From positions 1 to 64,000 of the forward strand of contig JACKLU010000004.1 of assembly GCA_024235735.1 (NCBI GenBank): a stretch of DNA of 64,000 bases, written 5' to 3'. The DNA is from Burkholderiales bacterium (lineage in GTDB: Bacteria; Pseudomonadota; Gammaproteobacteria; Burkholderiales; Nitrosomonadaceae). The notes under the pieces are model-generated. The model was not told the origin of the DNA, ran no database searches, and saw only the letters and a program-made list of their open reading frames with translations. A program made the translations under genes and the position numbers. Shown here in pieces: positions 26,476 to 35,484 of the stretch (position 1 is the first letter of the stretch; the number at the start of each line of letters is the position of its first letter).

Positions 26476-27300
26476 GTGAGCAGAACAGACGAAATTTTAG
26501 CAGCGGCGAAGATGCCGCCCGAAGCAGTCAGAATGTCGAGATACATAGATGCGGTATATTTTCCGATTCTGTGTATATTGTTAGTTGGAACCTTCCACAT
26601 GCATTTTATGCTGCTGGCAGGTGACTGGGACTTTTGGCTTGATTGGAAAGATCGGCAATGGTGGCCGGTCGTAACGCCGATAGTTGGTGTTATGTACTGT
26701 GCTGCATTGATGTACTATCTGTGGGTAAATTATCGTTTACCGTATGGCGCGACGTTATGCATCGTTTGCCTGCTGGTAGGCGAATGGTTAACCCGCTACT
26801 GGGGATTTTACTGGTGGTCGCACTACCCGATCAACTTTGTATTGCCATCGACCATGATACCCGGCGCACTAATGCTTGATACGATCATGCTGTTGACCGG
26901 CAACTGGTTGATTACAGCATTACTGGGTGGCGGATTCTGGGGATTGTTTTTCTACCCGGGTAACTGGCCGATTTTTGGCCCGACCCATCTGCCGGTAGTT
27001 GTGGAAGGCGTACTGTTGTCAGTTGCTGACTACACAGGATTCCTGTATGTCCGTACAGGTACACCGGAATACGTGAGATTGATTGAACAAGGATCACTGA
27101 GGACATTTGGTGGCCATACGACCGTGATAGCGGCATTCTTCTCGGCGTTTGTATCCATGCTGATGTTCTGCGTATGGTGGTACTTTGGCAAGATCTATTG
27201 CACCGCGTTCTTCTATGTGAAAGGTGAAAGAGGCCGCATTACAATGAAAAATGACGTAACGGCATTTGGTGAACCAGGATTTGCACAGAGGATCAAATAA
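26476..27300 (+). CDS. amoA: ammonia monooxygenase subunit A
   Basis: A 274-residue membrane subunit of ammonia monooxygenase, full length. Recognisable segments are AAKMPPEAVRMSRYIDAVYFPIL, HMHFMLLAGDWDFWLDWKDRQWWPV, GEWLTRYWGFYWWSHYPINFV, FYPGNWPIFGPTHLPVVVEG and GSLRTFGGHTTVIAAFFS. The start is GTG with GGGAG upstream, giving MSRTDEIL. This is the standard ammonia-oxidiser marker gene and places the organism with Nitrosomonas-type betaproteobacteria. Its stop overlaps the presumed amoB start (TAATG). Confidence 0.98.
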   Translation: MSRTDEILAAAKMPPEAVRMSRYIDAVYFPILCILLVGTFHMHFMLLAGDWDFWLDWKDRQWWPVVTPIVGVMYCAALMYYLWVNYRLPYGATLCIVCLLVGEWLTRYWGFYWWSHYPINFVLPSTMIPGALMLDTIMLLTGNWLITALLGGGFWGLFFYPGNWPIFGPTHLPVVVEGVLLSVADYTGFLYVRTGTPEYVRLIEQGSLRTFGGHTTVIAAFFSAFVSMLMFCVWWYFGKIYCTAFFYVKGERGRITMKNDVTAFGEPGFAQRIK

Positions 27301-27313
27301 TGAAAATAAAAAC

Positions 27314-28561
27314 ATGTTGAAAGTAGGCGTCATGGGTTTATATGGCGCGGCGGTAGGAGCAGCGACACTGGCGCTGACAGTAGCGGTTGATGTTACGCCG
27401 GTAGCGGCGCATGGAGAACGTTCGCAAGAACCATTCCTTCGCATGCGTACCATCCAATGGTATGACATGAGATGGGAGCCAAAAGTCACCAAGGTGAACG
27501 ACATAGCGACCATGACAGGTAAATTCCACCTGGCGGAAGATTGGCCGCGCGCTGTAGGCAAGCCAGAGCGCGCGTTTTTTAACGTAGGTAGCCCAAGTCC
27601 GGTATTTGTGCGTTTGAGCACCAAGCTGAACGGTGAACCGACCTTCATATCAGGGCCATTGGTTATTGGCCGTGACTATGAATTTGAAGTCAAGCTGAAA
27701 GCGCGTATACCTGGCCGCCATCACATGCATGCGATGGTAAACGTCAAGGAAGCAGGTCCGATTGCAGGACCGGCCTCATGGATGAACATTACCGGAAACT
27801 GGGATGACTTCACCAACCCTATCAAGACACTGACCGGCGAGACCATCGATACCGAGACCTTCAACTTTGCGAACGGTATCTTCTGGCACGTACTGTGGAC
27901 TGGTCTGGGTATATTCTGGATTGGCTACTACGTAGCGCGTCCGATGTTCCTGCCGCGCAGCCGGGTATTATTGGCGTATGGAGATGAACTGCTGCTGGAT
28001 CCAATGGATCGCAAAGTAGCATGGGGTGTAGCGATACTGACCTGTGCACTGGTATGGGGCGGCTATCGTTATACAGAGAGCAAACACCCGTACACCGTAC
28101 CGATTCAGGCGGGTGAATCGAAAGTGGAACCACTGCCGATAAACCCTAATCCGGTAGCGATCAAGATTACACATGCCAACTATGACGTACCTGGACGTGC
28201 ATTACGTGTCACGATGGACATTACCAATAACGGAGACACCGCGATCAACATTGGTGAATTCACCACAGCGGGCGTACGCTTTGTAAATGCGCTGGGACGT
28301 GAGCACCTGGATCCTGATTATCCGAGAGAGCTGGTTGCAACTGGCTTGACATTGGATAATGACGCGGCGATCGAACCTGGCGAAACCCGGGAAGTTAAAA
28401 TGGAAGCCAAAGATGCGCTGTGGGAAGTTCAGCGTTTGATGGCGCTGTTAGGCGATCCGGAAAGCCGTTTTGGTGGTTTGTTGATGACATGGGATGAAGA
28501 AGGCAATCGTTACATTAACAGTATTGCTGGAGCGGTAATTCCTGTCTTTACCAGACTGTAA
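27314..28561 (+). CDS. amoB: ammonia monooxygenase subunit B
   Basis: A copper-binding, largely periplasmic subunit of ammonia monooxygenase. It has a signal peptide (MLKVGVMGLYG...VTPVAA) cleaved before HGERSQEPFLRMR, giving the N-terminal His copper ligand. GRHHMHAMVNV supplies further His, followed by membrane helices and a second cupredoxin domain ending IPVFTRL. The ATG at 27314 has no ribosome site. The better start is the ATG at 27299, overlapping the amoA stop with AGAGGA before it. That frame is off by one base in an A5 run at 27308-27312. With six A the N-terminus would read MKIKNMLKVGVMG. Confidence 0.97.
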   Translation: MLKVGVMGLYGAAVGAATLALTVAVDVTPVAAHGERSQEPFLRMRTIQWYDMRWEPKVTKVNDIATMTGKFHLAEDWPRAVGKPERAFFNVGSPSPVFVRLSTKLNGEPTFISGPLVIGRDYEFEVKLKARIPGRHHMHAMVNVKEAGPIAGPASWMNITGNWDDFTNPIKTLTGETIDTETFNFANGIFWHVLWTGLGIFWIGYYVARPMFLPRSRVLLAYGDELLLDPMDRKVAWGVAILTCALVWGGYRYTESKHPYTVPIQAGESKVEPLPINPNPVAIKITHANYDVPGRALRVTMDITNNGDTAINIGEFTTAGVRFVNALGREHLDPDYPRELVATGLTLDNDAAIEPGETREVKMEAKDALWEVQRLMALLGDPESRFGGLLMTWDEEGNRYINSIAGAVIPVFTRL

Positions 28562-29354
28562 GAAACAGCGCAGGTAAAATAACAGAAGCAACAACGCCGG
28601 TACACCACTGTCGAAAGACAGTGGTGTACTTTTTTTAGTGTCGACGCCGACCGCATTAGACAATGCGGTGAGCTATATAACTATGGTGTAAGTGTGATGA
28701 GGTAGCAATGTTTGAGAGTTTCCTAAACGGAAGCGTGTAGGAAATTAATATTGAAATGCACGTGCTATAAGGCAGTACCAGAATTTATGACATTGTAATG
28801 AGCTGGCTGCTGGGGCGATTAATCGATTATGCAAAGCAAAAGTCATACGACATCGCGCCTCGTTTTGTGCTTAAAACTTTGAATTTTTAGAGACACTCAT
28901 CTATCTTTTGAAGTTACATTTGTACGCCCCCGTTTTGTTTAATTTGCAGTTTTCAACGCATCTGACTTGATTCATTTATATCGCGACGATCATATCGCGG
29001 TATTTGCCAAATTTAATCGGTTGACAGAGTATAAGTATATGTTTGCTATAGGGGCATCAAGATACTTCCGCTGATACTCGCAATCAATCGGTAAATGTTT
29101 TGTACAGGTATGTATGATCTTCATCATACCGCAACGACAAGGATCACGCGTTCCTGATGGTGGGAGAACAAACACGTTTGATTATTAATTGAGCAGAAAG
29201 AGAATATTTTTTCATGAAAACAGCTTCGCTCAACTGGTGATGACGGTTTGCGTGGTTGATTCGGACTAGAAATTCTCCGTAAAAAAACCTCGATAATTCA
29301 ATAGTTAGACTTTATCTATAAACAAAACAATAAGTTGAGCTTCAGAATATAAGC
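28562..29354. other. region downstream of amoB without a recognised gene
   Basis: Nearly 800 bp. It begins with the amo terminator. Further on are a TTTCCTA...TAGGAAA hairpin near 28718-28745 and two direct ATATCGCG copies near 28980-29000. The amoE/amoD genes that follow amoB in one copy of many Nitrosomonas amo clusters are absent. A 61-codon minus-strand frame (28990-29175) with a C-x-C-G cluster is not convincing. Confidence 0.45.
28600..28636 (+). terminator. rho-independent terminator of the amo operon
   Basis: A perfect 13-bp stem (GTACACCACTGTC / GACAGTGGTGTAC) with a GAAA tetraloop is followed by seven T. It lies 39 bp after the amoB stop. A textbook intrinsic terminator ending amoCAB. 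Confidence 0.95.
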
Positions 29355-30428
29355 ATGCCCGATAAAACCGAGTACACACAAAACGATTTGCATAAATTAT
29401 GGTGGCTTTTTTTGGCTTTGGTTTTATGTGGATTGGTTTATCTGCTCAGTCCGATACTGACTCCTTTTCTATTGGCTGCTGTTATTGCATACATTTGTAA
29501 CCCGTTGGTATCCTGGCTGTCAGAACATAAAATACCGCGAACGTTCGGGGTAGTGATGGTAATGTTGATGTTTATAGGATTAGTGATAGCATTGATACTT
29601 GTTATGGTGCCGTTGTTTGAGAAAGAAGCAAGTCGACTGATCGAGAAATTACCCCATTACATCGAAATCATCAAGAATCAGATAGTGCCGTGGTTTGAAA
29701 GCCAGTTTGGAATTAACTTTCAGCCGGACATGAGTATCCTAAAAGCTGGAATCTCTGCACATTGGCAAAGTGCAGGCGGAGTGGCGGCAAAAATATTGCC
29801 TTCCTTGACAAGCGGAGGAATGGTTGTTGTTGAGTTTTTTGTAAATCTCTTATTAGTGCCGGTTGTGTTATTTTATTTGTTAAGAGATTGGAATTTCATT
29901 CTAAAACAGATTGATACAATGATTCCTCGTTATTGGCATAAATCCATTAGCATTTTAGCGCGTGAGACGGATCAAATTTTGGCTGAATTTCTGCGTGGTC
30001 AGTTGTCAGTGATTCTGATTATGAGCATATGCTATATCAGTGGATTATGGATAGTCGGACTTGAATTTGCACTGCCAATAGGATTGATTGCGGGAATTCT
30101 TGTATTTGTTCCTTATTTGGGAATGATAGTTGGATTAACACTCGCGACTTTTGCTGCATTTATGCAATTTCAGGGCTGGTCCGGTGTTATACCGGTATGG
30201 ATCGTCTTTGCCATTGGTCAATTGCTTGAAGGTATGGTGATAACACCGTGGTTAGTTGGGGAACGAATTGGACTGCATCCGGTGATGGTCATTTTTGCTC
30301 TGCTGGCATTTGGTCAATTATTTGGTTTCTTTGGAATCTTGTTGGCATTACCGGTAAGTGCAGTAATATTGGTTTGGCTGCGATATATACAACGCAGCTA
30401 TTTAGAGAGTAATCTTTATAGACTATAG
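29355..30428 (+). CDS. AI-2E family transporter (PerM-like permease)
   Basis: A 357-residue membrane protein of the AI-2E/UPF0118 family. N-terminal helices are LWWLFLALVLCGLVYLLSPIL and PRTFGVVMVMLMFIGLVIALI. A periplasmic helical segment follows, then the C-terminal helices with GLIAGILVFVPYLGMIVGL and EGMVITPWLVGERIGLHPV, a family signature. Members act as exporters or Na+/H+ antiporters. In many betaproteobacteria perM-type genes lie next to hda, as here. Confidence 0.9.
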   Translation: MPDKTEYTQNDLHKLWWLFLALVLCGLVYLLSPILTPFLLAAVIAYICNPLVSWLSEHKIPRTFGVVMVMLMFIGLVIALILVMVPLFEKEASRLIEKLPHYIEIIKNQIVPWFESQFGINFQPDMSILKAGISAHWQSAGGVAAKILPSLTSGGMVVVEFFVNLLLVPVVLFYLLRDWNFILKQIDTMIPRYWHKSISILARETDQILAEFLRGQLSVILIMSICYISGLWIVGLEFALPIGLIAGILVFVPYLGMIVGLTLATFAAFMQFQGWSGVIPVWIVFAIGQLLEGMVITPWLVGERIGLHPVMVIFALLAFGQLFGFFGILLALPVSAVILVWLRYIQRSYLESNLYRL

Positions 30429-30635
30429 TTAAAAAAATTACTCGTAAAGATATTTTCATAGTGAGTTGTTGCCCTAAAAATAATGTTTCCTTACATGCCG
30501 GCGATAAACTGAGTCTATTTTTCTCGTTATTACCCGGTTACCTGAGATATCGATAAGGATAATGGACAGCAGTAGAAAGTCACAACGCCTTATGCAACCT
30601 ATTTATAACTGGCAGCAGAATTTTAAAACCTATTC

Positions 30636-31310
30636 ATGACACAGCAGATTCTGGATATTCTTCCAGTTGCCGACCCTTCGTTACAAAACTTCATTCCAGG
30701 TCGCAATCGTGAGTTGATGGCGATGATCAGTAAAACGCTTCAAAATAAAAACAATGAAAGATTTTTTTATGTCTGGGGCGGCTCCGGATGTGGTAAAAGT
30801 CATTTGTTACAAGGAATGGTTGAGCATTTTATTAATCGACAGAAACTTGCCTATTATTTTCCAGGAGAATTACCCGCAGATTTTGATATCAGCGATGATT
30901 TAAACTGTTTGGCAATCGATAATGTTGAGCATCTGAATGAATGCGCGCAATTGAAATTATTCAATATCTATAATCAGCTACGTGATAGAGAATTTGCTTT
31001 GCTCATAGTAAGCGGCAGCATAGCGCCTTCGCAACTGGATATGCGACGCGATTTGGTGACGCGTTTGTGCTGGGGGCTGGTCTATCAGATACATGAACTC
31101 ACAGAACAAGAAAAGATTGAGGCCTTGCAAAGACATGCGTTTGAACGCGGTTTCACATTGGAGTCGCATATTTGTCAATATTTATTGCGGCATGGCAAAC
31201 GGGATTTGCGTTCATTAATAATGAAATTAGACGAATTGGATAAATATTCTTTGATTCATCAGCGTAAAGTTACGCTTCATTTGTTAAGAGAATTATTCCG
31301 GAAGAATTAA
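30636..31310 (+). CDS. hda: DnaA regulatory inactivator Hda
   Basis: A 224-residue DnaA-like AAA+ protein lacking the DNA-binding domain, of Hda length. Walker A is WGGSGCGKSHLL (about residues 47-58), LAIDNVEHL is Walker B-like, and RRDLVTRLCWGLVYQI carries the sensor/Arg region. An N-terminal QQILDILPVADPSLQNFIPGRN resembles the clamp-binding entrance. Hda with the sliding clamp stimulates DnaA-ATP hydrolysis to prevent over-initiation. It is followed 16 bp later by a HAD phosphatase. Confidence 0.93.
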   Translation: MTQQILDILPVADPSLQNFIPGRNRELMAMISKTLQNKNNERFFYVWGGSGCGKSHLLQGMVEHFINRQKLAYYFPGELPADFDISDDLNCLAIDNVEHLNECAQLKLFNIYNQLRDREFALLIVSGSIAPSQLDMRRDLVTRLCWGLVYQIHELTEQEKIEALQRHAFERGFTLESHICQYLLRHGKRDLRSLIMKLDELDKYSLIHQRKVTLHLLRELFRKN

Positions 31311-31326
31311 AATATCAGGATATATC

Positions 31327-31992
31327 ATGAAATTAGCTTTATTTGATCTGGACAATACTTTAATAGCGGGTGATAGTGATTTTGAGTGGGCGCAATTTTT
31401 AATTGAAAAAAAAGCACTTGATCGCGAATTGCACGAAGCGCGTAATCTGGAATTCTATGAGCAATATAAGGCGGGTACGCTTGATATCCATGAATTTCTC
31501 GATTTTCAACTTAAACCGCTATCGCGGCATCCAAGAACTCAGCTGGAGTCCTGGCGGAGTGAATTCCTGACAAAAAAAATAACACCTTTAATCGCACCGG
31601 GCACACGAAAACTGATTGAAAGCCATATGCTTGATGGTGACTTATGCATAATCATTACGGCAACAAACAGTTTCGTAACGGCGCCAATAGCACAGATCCT
31701 CGGTGTCAATAATCTGATTGCAACAGAGCCAGAAATAAAGAACGGTGAATTTACCGGAAAGATTGTCGGTACGCCGTGTTTTAGAGAGGGGAAAATAGAA
31801 CGATTGGAAACCTGGTTGGATCAGCATAATCTGACCTGGCTGTCTTTCCTGCAAAGCTGGTTTTACAGTGATTCTTTGAATGATCTCCCATTGCTCAGTA
31901 AAGTTACGCATCCGGTGGCGGTTGACCCAGATTCGGTGCTAAAAAAACACGCTGAAGAAAATAATTGGACAGTAATGAGCCTGCGGCGTTAA
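31327..31992 (+). CDS. HAD-superfamily IB phosphatase (SerB-like)
   Basis: A 221-residue hydrolase: motif I LFDLDNTLIAGDSDFEW (catalytic D-x-D-x-T), motif II IIITATNS (Thr), a Lys-containing motif III region and motif IV YSDSLNDLPLL (D-x3-D). The cap insertion contains GTLDIHEFLDFQLKPL, typical of the subclass IB phosphoserine-phosphatase-like group that often sits after hda. Substrate is probably a small phosphomonoester; unproven. Confidence 0.88.
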   Translation: MKLALFDLDNTLIAGDSDFEWAQFLIEKKALDRELHEARNLEFYEQYKAGTLDIHEFLDFQLKPLSRHPRTQLESWRSEFLTKKITPLIAPGTRKLIESHMLDGDLCIIITATNSFVTAPIAQILGVNNLIATEPEIKNGEFTGKIVGTPCFREGKIERLETWLDQHNLTWLSFLQSWFYSDSLNDLPLLSKVTHPVAVDPDSVLKKHAEENNWTVMSLRR

Positions 31993-32046
31993 TAACAAGT
32001 ACGAGTCGTTATATAAACTTATCCTTTCGCATCACTGTCAGTCACA

Positions 32047-34368
32047 TTATGCAGAATAACCCAGCGATCTAGGTCGGAAGATTGGCATTCCTGCGGAGGC
32101 GGAGTTAAGCAATTTCGAAATTTTACCGGCGCTGACCGGTTTGCTGAACAGATAACCCTGTACTGTTTCACAACCAAGATTCTTAAGGATATTAAGCTGT
32201 TCTATTGTCTCAACACCTTCGGCAATTATGCCATATCCTAATTTATGGCCCATTTCTATCATTGAGCTGATCAGCGTCAATGCTTTCTCATCGACAAGCA
32301 TGTCGTCCACAAAATACTTGTCAATTTTCAGAAAATCCACCTTCAGATGTTTGAGCGATGCAAAAGAAGAATAGCCGGTTCCAAAATCATCAATCGTCAG
32401 TAATACGCCAAGGTTTTTCAAATCCTGGAAAATCGAGAGATTCCGTGGATCGGTCTGAACAACACCTTCGGTTACCTCTAATTCCAATTCGGATGAAGCG
32501 ATGCCTGTTTCAGTAATGATATGTTTAATCAGTGATACAAGCTCTTTATCAAGAAAAAGGGTTGGTGATATATTGACCGCGATACGTGGAATCAGGAAGC
32601 CATCTTTCTTCCAGGCAACCAGTTGATAACATGCTGTTCTTATGGCCCACTCGGTCAGTGGCTTAATCATGCCGATTCTTTCTGCTGTAGCGATAAAATC
32701 AATGGGCGAGATTTGACCCAATTGCGGATGAAACCATCGTGACAAAATTTCAACGCCAAGGATTTCTCCAGTATCTATTTTAACCTGGGGTTGATAAACC
32801 AGCGATAGCTGCTGTTTTTCAATTGCTTCCCGCAAGTTTTGTTCGACCTGGAAACGATACTCAGCTTGATGAGTAAGATCAACATTGTAGAAGGCGTACT
32901 GATTTACGCCTGATTTCTTTGCCGTATAAAGCGAAGTTTCCCCTGCCTTTAATAATGCTGACAAGTCCCTGCCATCATCAGGATAATAAGCAATGCCGAT
33001 ATTACAGGCGGGTATCAATTTTCGTGAGTATACTTCAATCGGTTGCGTTATTGTGTCGAGACAGCGCTTTGCAACGCTGGCCGCATCATTTTCTTTTTGT
33101 TCGGTAAGGAAAATGCAGAATTCATCGCCTCCAACCCGGGCAATATAATCTGATTCACAGCAAATGTTTACCAGACGTTCCGAAATGCTCTTGAGGAGCA
33201 AATCACCCGCCTCGTGCCCAAGACTGTCATTAAATCCCTTGAAGTCGTTCAGGTCGATATAAATCAGCGCCTGACGTCGATTGTGTTGTGCTGTTGATTG
33301 AATAATTTGCTCAATATGCTGAAAAAAACAGATGCGATTGGCAAGCCCGGTTAACGGATCAATATAGGCTAATTCATGCAAGTGCTTCTGAATCTGATCT
33401 CTTTCCATGACAATGCCCGCGAGTCTGGCTGCGGAAATAAGATCATTGAGCTGTGATTCGTTTGGCAGTGCGGGATAGTCGAAATACATGCCAAATGCTC
33501 CCAGGACCCGACCGCTGGAGTTCCGGATAGGTTCCGACCAGCAGCAGCGCATACCGTGTGGAAGCGCCAGATGCTTGATTTTTTCCCACTTTGGATCTGT
33601 TTCTATATTTTCAACAAGCACGCGTTGCCCTGTATAAGTTGAGGTTCCGCACGAACCGACACTTGGCCCGTTTTTCAAGCCGTGTACTGCGTCGCAATAT
33701 TCCTTGGGTAAGCTGGGCGCGCCGCAATGCAATAGTTTATTGTCACTGAGTTCAAGCATTGAACAGCGCAAACCCGGATTGCGAGTTTCATACATTAAGG
33801 CGATCGCATCGTATATTTCGGACGCGGGGCGGCCGATTGCGATCATTTCAAGAATTTTATTGTGTTGATCATCAAAAACTTCCGCGTTTTTTCGCTCGGT
33901 AATATCGACATGCGTCCCGACAAGTCGAATCGGCTTGCCATCCGGCTCACGTATTACCAGAAATGCCCGCGATAAAACGAAAATTTGGTGACCTTCCTTA
34001 TGGCGCATGCGCATTTCGATTTCAAATGCGTGTATCCGTCCCTCCAGATAATCTTGTACTCTTTGCAATACGATGTCTTTGTCATCCGCGTGTACCAGAT
34101 GCGCCCATGTGTGCAGAGTATTTTCCAGCTCATTTTCTTCGTAACCCAGCATGCTTTTCCAGCGCGGTGAATAGTAAACTTCATCCGTTTCAAGATTCCA
34201 GTCCCAGAGCCCATCATTTGCGCCGCGCATCGCCAGAGAAAACCGTTCCTCACTGATGTGCAATTCTTTTGCACGTTTCTCCGTCGCCAGCTTGACATCG
34301 GCAAGTTCCGAACGCAATTGCTTTATTTCCTCAAGTAGCTGAGATTTGGTTTTTTTGGTGTGACTCAT
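32047..34368 (-). CDS. PAS-GAF-GGDEF-EAL cyclic-di-GMP signalling protein
   Basis: A 773-residue protein. An N-terminal coiled coil (residues 1-40) is followed by a PAS domain with NDGLWDWNLETDEVYYSPRWK, a PAC segment, a GAF domain (about 165-320), a GGDEF domain with RVGGDEFCIFL (about 406), and an EAL domain with GVEILSRW, EVTEG, TIDDFGTGYSSF and IAEGVET. The GGDEF motif is intact. The EAL signature reads EIL, which can be active, and the metal-binding acidic residues are present. It may both make and break cyclic-di-GMP. No membrane helix, so cytoplasmic sensing is expected. Confidence 0.95.
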   Translation of the reverse strand: MSHTKKTKSQLLEEIKQLRSELADVKLATEKRAKELHISEERFSLAMRGANDGLWDWNLETDEVYYSPRWKSMLGYEENELENTLHTWAHLVHADDKDIVLQRVQDYLEGRIHAFEIEMRMRHKEGHQIFVLSRAFLVIREPDGKPIRLVGTHVDITERKNAEVFDDQHNKILEMIAIGRPASEIYDAIALMYETRNPGLRCSMLELSDNKLLHCGAPSLPKEYCDAVHGLKNGPSVGSCGTSTYTGQRVLVENIETDPKWEKIKHLALPHGMRCCWSEPIRNSSGRVLGAFGMYFDYPALPNESQLNDLISAARLAGIVMERDQIQKHLHELAYIDPLTGLANRICFFQHIEQIIQSTAQHNRRQALIYIDLNDFKGFNDSLGHEAGDLLLKSISERLVNICCESDYIARVGGDEFCIFLTEQKENDAASVAKRCLDTITQPIEVYSRKLIPACNIGIAYYPDDGRDLSALLKAGETSLYTAKKSGVNQYAFYNVDLTHQAEYRFQVEQNLREAIEKQQLSLVYQPQVKIDTGEILGVEILSRWFHPQLGQISPIDFIATAERIGMIKPLTEWAIRTACYQLVAWKKDGFLIPRIAVNISPTLFLDKELVSLIKHIITETGIASSELELEVTEGVVQTDPRNLSIFQDLKNLGVLLTIDDFGTGYSSFASLKHLKVDFLKIDKYFVDDMLVDEKALTLISSMIEMGHKLGYGIIAEGVETIEQLNILKNLGCETVQGYLFSKPVSAGKISKLLNSASAGMPIFRPRSLGYSA

Positions 34369-34876
34369 GGTTGCATGTATGGCAGTTCAGCGCGTTATGC
34401 AAGCACAGAACTGAATGTGCAGCGGCATTCGGAATAAATCAAACATAAACTGATTTTCGTAACATCTTGTGATTCGGCTCGCATTTTTTGTGAATTCATG
34501 TTCTGACAATTTATTTTACAAAAAGAAATAGCTATTCTTCGCACAAAAAAACGTGGTTTTTTATGACCTTTCGCCTTGCAGAATAAGATGCTGATCAATG
34601 TCCAATTCTGAGGCGCAATAAGTATAATTAAAAGATGATGTTAGCAAGGTATGCATTTTGACCTCGCAGATTATCTGTTGAGTCTCTTTTAAGTATAACC
34701 TCATGCCTTATAATAATAATTTTCCCATCCGATGATTTCTTGATATTTGACAATATATATCCATTTTTCGCAATGATATTTTTGAACAAGTGGTTATCCT
34801 CTCATGAAGACGTCGTGGTCTTTTGGAAAGATGTCAAGGAAAGCAAATTATCCCGTGACAGTAACAATTTATTTAC
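34369..34876. other. A+T-rich intergenic region
   Basis: About 500 bp between the divergent cyclic-di-GMP gene and a MITE-like repeat. No recognised gene, RNA or terminator. Open frames here (34395-34598, 34740-34958) look like chance. Confidence 0.4.
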
Positions 34877-35019
34877 AGAGACCTTTGCACGGTGTCATGA
34901 GCGGTGCGAGAATAAGGCAAAAATTTGCGAAAAAGCGGAGTTTACACGGAGTAAATGAGCATTTTTCGCAAATTTTTAACGCGATTATCGTGCCGCGCAG
35001 TAGCCGTGCAAAGATCTCT
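34877..35019 (+). mobile_element. 143-bp MITE-like element, copy 1
   Basis: A short non-autonomous element bounded by 16-bp terminal inverted repeats AGAGACCTTTGCACGG / CCGTGCAAAGATCTCT and flanked by a TAC direct duplication on both sides. The interior contains a second inverted pair (GCGAAAAA / TTTTTCGC). A near-identical copy lies inverted at 55909-56051. It ends 21 bp before the thioesterase ATG. A plus-strand open frame passes right through it into the thioesterase frame. Confidence 0.85.
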
Positions 35020-35040
35020 TACAGGTATAAGTACAGGGTG

Positions 35041-35460
35041 ATGAATGTGATAAACGATTCCGAATTGCATGTCCCTTTACCTGAAGGGCAACCCGTGTTG
35101 CGCATGGTGCCCATGCCATCGGATACCAATTATGCCGGGGATATTTTTGGCGGGTGGATCATGGCGCAGGTGGATATGGCCGGCAGTATTCCGGCGATTC
35201 GCCGGTCGCGTGGACGTGTTGCAACGGTTGCGGTTAATTCTTTTGTATTCAAGCAGCCTGTATTGGTGGGCGACCTGGTGAGTTTCTACGCCGATATTGT
35301 CCGGGTGGGCCGTACGTCGATCACTGTCGATGTGGTCGTTTACGCCCAGCGCGGCGTGCGCGAAGGCCGTGAAGAGCTTTGCATTAAAGTGACCGAAGCT
35401 GTGCTGACCTACGTGGCGATCGATGAAAACCGGCGTCCAAGGTCGGTAGCGGATGCCTGA
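35041..35460 (+). CDS. acyl-CoA thioesterase, hotdog fold (YciA-like)
   Basis: A 139-residue hotdog thioesterase: VLRMVPMPSDTNYAGDIFGGWIMAQVDMAGSIPA carries the N-x2-G-x-IFGG-x2-M-x-x-D/A signature with the catalytic acidic residue, and VTVAVNSFVFKQPVLVGDLVSFYADI the second strand pair. It hydrolyses acyl-CoA thioesters. I chose the ATG at 35041; the frame stays open for 79 codons upstream but that part is MITE sequence. The MITE may have replaced the original promoter region. Confidence 0.88.
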   Translation: MNVINDSELHVPLPEGQPVLRMVPMPSDTNYAGDIFGGWIMAQVDMAGSIPAIRRSRGRVATVAVNSFVFKQPVLVGDLVSFYADIVRVGRTSITVDVVVYAQRGVREGREELCIKVTEAVLTYVAIDENRRPRSVADA

Positions 35461-35484
35461 ACTGTGCCAGAAATTCTCTAAATC

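Noticed and set aside
28990..29175. Minus-strand frame with a C-x-C-G cluster that looked like a transposase zinc finger
   Set aside because: Only a few residues fit, there is no second motif, and the composition is that of the A+T-rich intergenic DNA around it.
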